From: Lethocerus indicus | Taxonomy: Eukaryota > Arthropoda > Insecta > Hemiptera > Belostomatidae | Direction of reading: 5' to 3' | NCBI GenBank assembly: GCA_019843655.1 | Contig: JACDQD010000002.1 | Location: 12,423,154 to 12,487,153, forward strand | DNA length: 64,000 nucleotides | Shown here: one piece after another, positions 60,118 through 64,000 of the stretch | How the letters are laid out: the number at the start of each line of letters is the position of its first letter | Position numbering within the stretch: position 1 is the stretch's first letter | Position numbers and translations under genes: made by a program | Notes under the pieces: generated by a model | What the model was told of the DNA's origin: nothing | What the model saw: the letters and a program-made list of their open reading frames with translations, nothing else | The model's database searches: none

Positions 60118-60796
60118 CTATGTTGGCCGAGGGGCGGGCAGTGGGGGCGGCAGGCCGTGTTCTAGGGGTAGGCCGGGGTGGGTGACGAGCGCTGAGAGGG
60201 GGAATGGCTGCGGCTGGGGCTGGTAGACCGGCTGGCCGACAGGCAACACCGCCGGAGTGAACCCCTGTACGGCGCTCGGACCGCCGTGGTAGTTGAAAAA
60301 CCTGCAACAATATTACCTGTACCTGTTACGCGGATCTAACGGGGTATCAACGAGCTCACGGCTATCGGCATGAGCGATGAAGATATTTAAAATTGCACGA
60401 TATATCATTAGCGATATTAAATTTCCCGAGTAGAACCGTGTTAGCGAGTAAAACAACAGGCTAACAAACCGTTCAGGACCACTGAGTCTGAGTCGGAAAA
60501 TAGATAACCGTATGTATTAAACGCTAAAGACTTTTACTTTGAAAAATAAACAGGTGAGGCAGGGCTGAAATCAGTACGTCAGCTTTTAAACAAACCTACA
60601 TGTTGAGGGGAATGACCAAAACATTATCCTCTTTTTCAGCCTAATTATATTGAACTTACCAAAGCCTGTCACCAATAAATATTGGTCTCGGGGCTGCTAC
60701 ACCCAAGCTGCTGTAATATTGCTGCGCTAACACTTCAAGATCGTTCGTGTATTTCCGTTTCCACTTCGTCCTTCGGTTTTGGAACCATATTTTTAT
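60118..60796 (-). CDS. NKL-class homeobox gene, BarH/Bari-like, 3' part (two last coding exons)
   Basis: A DNA-binding transcription factor, seen only from its recognition helix onwards. The minus-strand exon 60,660-60,796 (137 bp) starts after a TTCGCAG acceptor and encodes IKIWFQNRRTKWKRKY, homeodomain residues 45-60 with W48, F49, Q50, N51, R53 and T54. The intron therefore lies at position 44/45, a classical homeobox site. The tail goes on with LEVLAQQYYSSLGV and RPIFIGDRLW. The donor is GGTAAGT; a 358-bp intron leads to exon 60,118-60,301, which begins after TTGCAG in the matching phase (codon TG/G) and encodes a Pro/Gln-rich C-terminus ending in APRPT and a stop. T54 and the tail suit the Bar/NK group. 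From memory the tail resembles insect CG11085 (Bari family), not verified. The exon for homeodomain residues 1-44 was not found up to 64,000, so the 5' part is probably outside the window. CycH lies convergently 2 kb away. Confidence 0.88.
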
Positions 60797-61572
60797 CTGC
60801 GAACGATTAAACAATTATGTAATTCGAAAGGAACCAAAATACAAATAAAATATTTTGTAACGAAACGAGACCTTCGGGTGACATATATGCGATAGTCGCC
60901 CAAATTATCCCTATCTATATTTTCGAGGATCCTGACCGTTTAATGCGACGCATTTTCTTTGTACACGTTAAAAGTAATAAGTCTATAGTAAGTTATAAGA
61001 AATAAAATTTGATTTGGAAGGGCGTGTTGTATATTGAGACGGAAGGTTGGAACATTAAATTTATAGCCGAGGGTGTGGTTCAATCAATGTCTGACCTGCT
61101 ATGAATTTTAATCCACTTTAATGTGAAATACGTTCTGTCGCGAGCGAAAAGGAAAAGAGGAATATAAATGTGCCACGTGTTAATATACAGTATGTACATT
61201 AAATCAAAATTTAAGTCGAAAGGTGTTCGGAGCGCAAGAACGAGCCGGAATGATTTATTACTCGACAAAATTAGAACTGTTTTAGGGTTCAGGCCGGTGG
61301 GAATACACCACTCTGACTGAAATCTCAAGCTGTCGCAATTAGCGTCAATCATAAACGTTCCATTATAAATTAAATAGAAAATACGAGAAGAATAATTTGA
61401 TTTGAGATACAGTGGGGAATTGTTGTGACCTAGAATATAAGCTCAGGAATTTACTCAGGGAATGTATTAATTTTCAAAACTTTAATTAGGTTGAATACAA
61501 TTATTAAATATTGCAAATTTATAAAGTGATAGCGTGATACACAGTTTTACTCTACTTCATATCAGAACAAAT
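60797..61572 (-). other. Probable intron of the homeobox gene
   Basis: Begins (on the minus strand, ends) with a clean acceptor at 60,797-60,798. No exon for the first two homeodomain helices was recognised in this stretch. It is AT-rich with no repeats. Confidence 0.5.
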
Positions 61573-61773
61573 ACTTTTACCGTAGATTTCGTGTGTTTCT
61601 GTCTCCTCTTGCCGGTCAAATATATATTTGATCACACAACCGATCACAACTATTGGGTTCTGACTTCCAAATATAGTAGATGACATGAAACCTATCTGGT
61701 ACTATGTATTTACGATCGTAAACGTTTTCCTGTTGATCCAAAATTTATTGAAAAAAGTTTATTTTTAGTAATC

Positions 61774-62433
61774 TAGTTAATCGGTGCAAGTGCACCCAAC
61801 GAACTTTAGTTAAGTACATTTCCGCACCACCCTCAGTGGGCGCTAGTTTATCGGTTCAAGTGAACTCAACGAACTTTAGTTAAGTACATTTCCGCACCAC
61901 CCTCAGGGGCGCTAGTTTATCGGTTCAAGTGAACTCAACGAACTTTAGTTAAGTACATTTCCGCACCACCCTCAGGGGGCGCTAGTTTATCGGTTCAAGT
62001 GAACCCAACGAACTTTAGTTAAGTACATTTCCGCACCACCCTCAGGGGGCGCTAGTTTATCGGTTCAAGTGCACCCAACGAACTTTAGTTAAGTACATTT
62101 CCGCACCACCCTCAGGGGGCGCTAGTTTAATCGGTTCAGTGAACCCAACGAACTTTAGTTAAGTACATTTCCGCACCACCCTCAGGGGCGCTAAAGTTTA
62201 TCAGTTCGAGTGCACCAACGAACTTTTAGTTAGTACATTTCCGCACCACCCTCAGGGGGCGCTAGTTTATCGGTTCAAGTGCACCCAACGAACTTTAGTT
62301 AAGTACATTTCCGCACCACCCTCAGGGGGCGCTAGTTTATCGGTGCAAGTGCACTCAACGAACTTTAGTTAAGTACATTTCCGCACCACCCTCAGGGAGC
62401 GCTAGTTTATCGGTGCAAGTGCACTCAACGAAC
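61774..62433 (+). repeat. Minisatellite, 69-71 bp unit, nine full and one partial copy
   Basis: Units start at 61,774, 61,843, 61,912, 61,982, 62,052, 62,122, 62,191, 62,262, 62,332 and 62,402. Each has CTAGTTTATCGG, a small palindrome (GGTTCAAGTGAACC or GGTGCAAGTGCACC), then AACGAACTTTAGTTAAGTAC and CCGCACCACCCTCAGGGGGC. Units are nearly identical, so expansion was recent; unit seven (62,191) is the most diverged. Confidence 0.96.
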
Positions 62434-62445
62434 GATTTTTGTGAA

Positions 62446-62557
62446 ACTACCGCCCCCCTGAGTGTGGTGCGGGAATATACTTAATTAAGGTTCGTTGGGT
62501 GCATTTGCACCAATTAACTAGTTTACTAAAAATAAACGTTTTTCAATAAATTTAGGA
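62446..62557 (-). repeat. Inverted arm of the composite element
   Basis: Reverse complement, with divergence, of the left arm at about 61,732-61,837. Matching segments include CACCC and TTAAGTA words, ACTAAAAATAAAC against GTTTATTTTTAGT, and TCAATAAATTT against AAATTTATTGA. Transcribed RNA or single-stranded DNA could fold back with the minisatellite in the loop. Confidence 0.8.
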
Positions 62558-62617
62558 GCCGATTAACAAAATCCTCCCAACCCAAATAAAACAAACATCC
62601 CCAAAACACAAAAACAA

Positions 62618-62620
<3 letters not shown>

Positions 62621-62673
<53 letters not shown>
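62621..62673 (+). repeat. (AT)n microsatellite inside the element
   Basis: 53 bp of alternating AT. The corresponding place at about 47,678-47,688 has only a short tract, so it expanded in this copy. Confidence 0.97.
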
Positions 62674-62676
<3 letters not shown>

Positions 62677-62767
62677 GACAAACAGACAACCATCACAGTA
62701 CAAGTGACAGTAACAGTGCAGTGAAGATGCCCAAAAATCACCCAAAGTGCCACATTGACTAACACCG

Positions 62768-62802
62768 CTACTGAAGATGTCGAGCAGCCGAAACCGGTCT
62801 AG
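62768..62802 (+). ncRNA. Hammerhead-ribozyme-like core in repeat tail, second copy
   Basis: Same order as at 48,054: CTA, CTGAAGA (62,771-62,777), GAAA (62,790-62,793), CCGGTC with predicted cleavage after C62,799, then TAG. Stem II is weaker here because GGC is changed to GTC (62,779-62,781) opposite GCC (62,787-62,789). It is more likely inactive than the 48 kb copy. Confidence 0.35.
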
Positions 62803-62897
62803 GAAAAGACCAAACCAGCGAGGGGAGACAGAAACACACGAAATCGCCGGTAATCCAACACCTCGCAGACCACAAAACGGGTATTCTAAACTTTTAC

Positions 62898-64000
62898 ATT
62901 ATGCGAATTGTAGGAACCAAGATTGATTTTTATCAAGTAATGAACCTATTCTACTGCCGACCTAATCTGTATAAGACTAAGTTCACAGTCTAAGTTCAGC
63001 AGTGGACTCGCAATATTGAACCTAATATTGTAGATATTGTTAAATGATATGAGGTTTTGCGAACCAGGAATAATTGTTAAAATAGTACACCTCACTGTTG
63101 GCTTCTATAAAAGTGGCCAGAACGGCCGAAAGGAACGCAACCGAAAACACACGTTGACACATTTAGAACAGGTCTAGTGTTTCTAATACTCGTAAATCAC
63201 GCCAGCTAAACCGAGTCCCTTCCAATATAACCCGTCTTTAACCTACTGTTTTTTTCCTCACTGGGAGTTATAACTTTTCCCGGCCTATTGGGTGCCGAAC
63301 TGTCGGCTTATTAAGGAAATCGGTGGCGGGGGTAAGATATTGACAACAGGCCCCCAGTTGGGACGAATGAAGGGCCCTAAGAAATGAGGGCCTACAATTG
63401 CTCGGAGCATGTTATATATACGCCGAATGAATTTGTTATTAAATTTTTTATTGGGCCCAACACGGTCAAAAGGAATCTTTCGCCAATAACGAACATCCAA
63501 GTCCATAACAAGAGTGGAGAGAATCCGACTTTGTTTTAAACTAAGATGGAAAAAGTGAAGAGAGGAAATTCGCACCTATCATAACTCATGCCGATATTAC
63601 TGTTTACTTATTCATTTTGTAATAAGTAAATATTATTATTGCCCTATTAGAGCCCATATTATTATTAAGGTTGTGAAAACATGTTCTGATTAATGAAACA
63701 GAACAAAAGTTAGGATCTTCGACAAGTTCAAAGAGTTCACGAAGTCAGGAAAGTTCTTTCAATTCGGTGGTCGATTTTATTGAATAATAAATAAATACAT
63801 CGTCTGTCACGAATATTATTCCGAAATTCCCATCTAAATCTATAATATTCTTTCGAACGTACCTAGCAGCGATTTTGGAACAGCGAATCAGCAGCCCATG
63901 AAAAACGCCCGGACAAATTAGGTTCAATAATAATTTTCATACTAATTACAAGCACAAAAAATGTCAGGTGCGGCAACCACCGTAATCTATCACTCGGCCC
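62898..64000. other. Noncoding DNA, probably still intronic or 5' to the visible homeobox exons
   Basis: No homeodomain exon, repeat or RNA gene was recognised. A 96-codon minus-strand frame at 63,285-63,575 shows no known domain. The window ends without further landmarks. Confidence 0.5.

Larger units (their letters stand above)
61581..62891 (+). mobile_element. Composite non-autonomous element with minisatellite, inverted arms and hammerhead-like tail
   Basis: In order: an inverted copy of the tail (61,581-61,612, sharing about 28 bp with 48,100-48,130); palindrome TCAAATATATATTTGA (61,616-61,631); block A and left arm (to about 61,837); a ~70-bp minisatellite (61,774-62,433); the inverted right arm (62,446-62,557); a unique block with (TA)n (62,621-62,673); block B (62,690-62,745); and the tail with the hammerhead-like core (62,768-62,802), ending at ATTCTAAAC. 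Direct repeats of ACTTTTAC flank it (61,573-61,580 and 62,890-62,897), though the first bases of the right copy may belong to the element. No coding frame of a reverse transcriptase or transposase exists. It probably lies in the intron of the homeobox gene. Penelope-like/retrozyme-like is my preferred class; a foldback or Helentron-type non-autonomous element is an alternative. Confidence 0.7.

Noticed and set aside
61774..62433. Regular ~70-bp repeats as a CRISPR array
   Set aside because: Whole units repeat with no unique spacers, and the context is eukaryotic.
62526..62765. Minus-strand frame similar to frames at 47,558-47,794 and 47,779-48,051
   Set aside because: The similarity (for example W.IFGHLHC and FWASSLHC) comes from the shared interspersed repeat read in translation, not from a gene.

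Overview
The window looks like nuclear DNA of an arthropod, most likely an insect; I cannot name the order. The evidence is an intron-containing cyclin H gene whose deduced protein is distinctly insect-like, a homeobox gene whose intron splits the homeodomain at the classical position 44/45, short introns (about 150-860 bp), frequent CpG, long AT-rich stretches and many microsatellites. Nothing bacterial, viral or organellar was recognised, and there is no CRISPR array.

Layout. (1) Positions 1 to about 54,600 form a gene desert. I find no protein gene or RNA gene in it that I can defend. It is a mosaic of AT-rich stretches and GC-richer blocks of a few hundred bases, with microsatellites of (GA)n, (CT)n, (TA)n, (GGC)n and (C)36, and a few dispersed fragments of one repeat family (about 18.2, 38.3, 44.6 and 47.4-48.2 kb). 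(2) CycH lies on the plus strand at 54,769-58,104. It has six coding exons, all splice sites are canonical, and it encodes 335 residues. (3) About 2 kb of convergent intergenic DNA follows, with a (TA)35 tract. (4) The 3' part of an NKL-type (BarH/Bari-like) homeobox gene lies on the minus strand. Its last two coding exons are at 60,660-60,796 and 60,118-60,301; the exon for the N-terminal part of the homeodomain was not found and is probably beyond position 64,000. (5) Upstream of these exons, probably inside an intron of the homeobox gene, sits a complete-looking composite mobile element (61,581-62,891). It contains a ~70-bp minisatellite of nine full units and one partial unit, long inverted arms, a (TA)n tract and a tail with a hammerhead-ribozyme-like core.

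How the parts relate. CycH is a housekeeping gene (CDK-activating kinase and TFIIH). The desert is more likely to belong to developmental genes, perhaps the homeobox gene, as a cis-regulatory landscape; that is inference. The most interesting object is the repeat family around 47-48 kb and 61.6-62.9 kb. Its architecture (inverted arms, minisatellite, TA tract, hammerhead-like tail) suggests a non-autonomous Penelope-like or retrozyme-like element, but no coding sequence in the window proves this.
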